Positions 63,925 through 64,000 of a stretch of DNA of 64,000 nt are shown here, one piece after another. Location: positions 1,054,001 to 1,118,000 of the forward strand of contig CBDCWQ010000022.1 in NCBI GenBank assembly GCA_965223435.1, read 5' to 3'. Numbering within the stretch: position 1 is the stretch's first letter; the number at the start of each line of letters is the position of its first letter. Below the pieces are notes generated by a model. It saw nothing but the letters and a program-made list of their open reading frames with translations, ran no database searches and was not told the origin of the DNA. The position numbers and the translations under genes were made by a program. Source of the stretch: CBDCWQ01 sp965223435. GTDB lineage: Bacteria > Myxococcota > Kuafuiibacteriia > Kuafuiibacteriales > Kuafuiibacteriaceae.

Positions 63925-64000
63925 TCGCCGGCACTTTTCAAAGTGCCCGACAGCGGGCGCAACGAGCCTCTGCCGAGGCGCTCGACGCTTTGGTTAAACA

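Noticed and set aside
63859..63993. C-terminal end of a PseG-like protein fused to the GNAT domain
   Set aside because: The leader NQ..., ALDGAARMM is suggestive, but an in-frame TAA lies at 63994-63996 and only about 45 codons are visible, so it is not called.

Overview
The window is GC-rich bacterial DNA with a gene repertoire typical of Myxococcota-like bacteria (the former Deltaproteobacteria). It has six Ser/Thr protein-kinase-like genes in 64 kb, PEGA and TPR proteins, an Oar-type TonB-dependent receptor, many Cys/Gly/Ser-rich lipoproteins, a candidate sigma-54 promoter and an ECF43-like sigma factor. The exact genus cannot be read from this sequence. Many genes start with GTG or TTG. 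There is one tRNA (Phe) and no rRNA.

Layout. 1-3789 (-): the N-terminal 1263 codons of a giant secreted protein that runs off the left edge. 4.0-8.2 kb: membrane protein, kinase, cardiolipin-synthase-like PLD enzyme and gpsA. 8.4-12.5 kb: LamG protein, then hflX translationally coupled to a membrane-anchored protein. 12.8-14.4 kb: a kinase whose linker and TM anchor lie in another frame. 14.4-15.9 kb: def-fmt. 15.9-21.8 kb: Cys-rich lipoprotein, DUF423, a barrel-like protein, tRNA-Phe, a TonB-dependent receptor and a low-complexity lipoprotein. 22-23.7 kb: glgC and an ArsC/Spx-like gene. 23,674-24,163: a 490-bp cassette with long inverted-repeat arms enclosing a four-helix-bundle (23S rRNA intervening-sequence type) gene. 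24.2-28.3 kb: a kinase divergent from tonB-exbB-exbD-exbD. 28.5-35 kb: a PL9-like pectate lyase, a truncated CE12-like esterase, an Oar-like receptor and its lipoprotein partner. 35.4-42.1 kb: a kinase-AAA-TPR protein convergent with a PEGA pseudokinase. 42.3-48.8 kb: LpoB-like lipoprotein, tail-anchored protein, ssb, DUF547, dacB, nagZ and a TPR lipoprotein. 49.1-55.3 kb: kinase-PEGA, FG-GAP lipoprotein, TPR-PEGA protein and a convergent ECF sigma gene. 55.5-62.6 kb: a second giant secreted protein related to the one at the left edge, with LRRs and two HExxH sites. 62.6-64 kb: a duplicated GNAT segment flanking an antitoxin/toxin pair whose toxin has an in-frame stop.

How the genes fit together. 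The window mixes housekeeping (def-fmt, gpsA, ssb, hflX), cell-wall turnover (dacB, nagZ, LpoB-like), phospho-signalling (kinases, pseudokinase, ECF sigma) and secreted or surface functions (giant adhesin/protease-like proteins, Ton machinery, pectate lyase). The most unusual structure is the inverted-repeat four-helix-bundle cassette. Several genes are visibly broken or decaying: kinase frameshift, esterase remnant, toxin nonsense codon and GNAT remnant.
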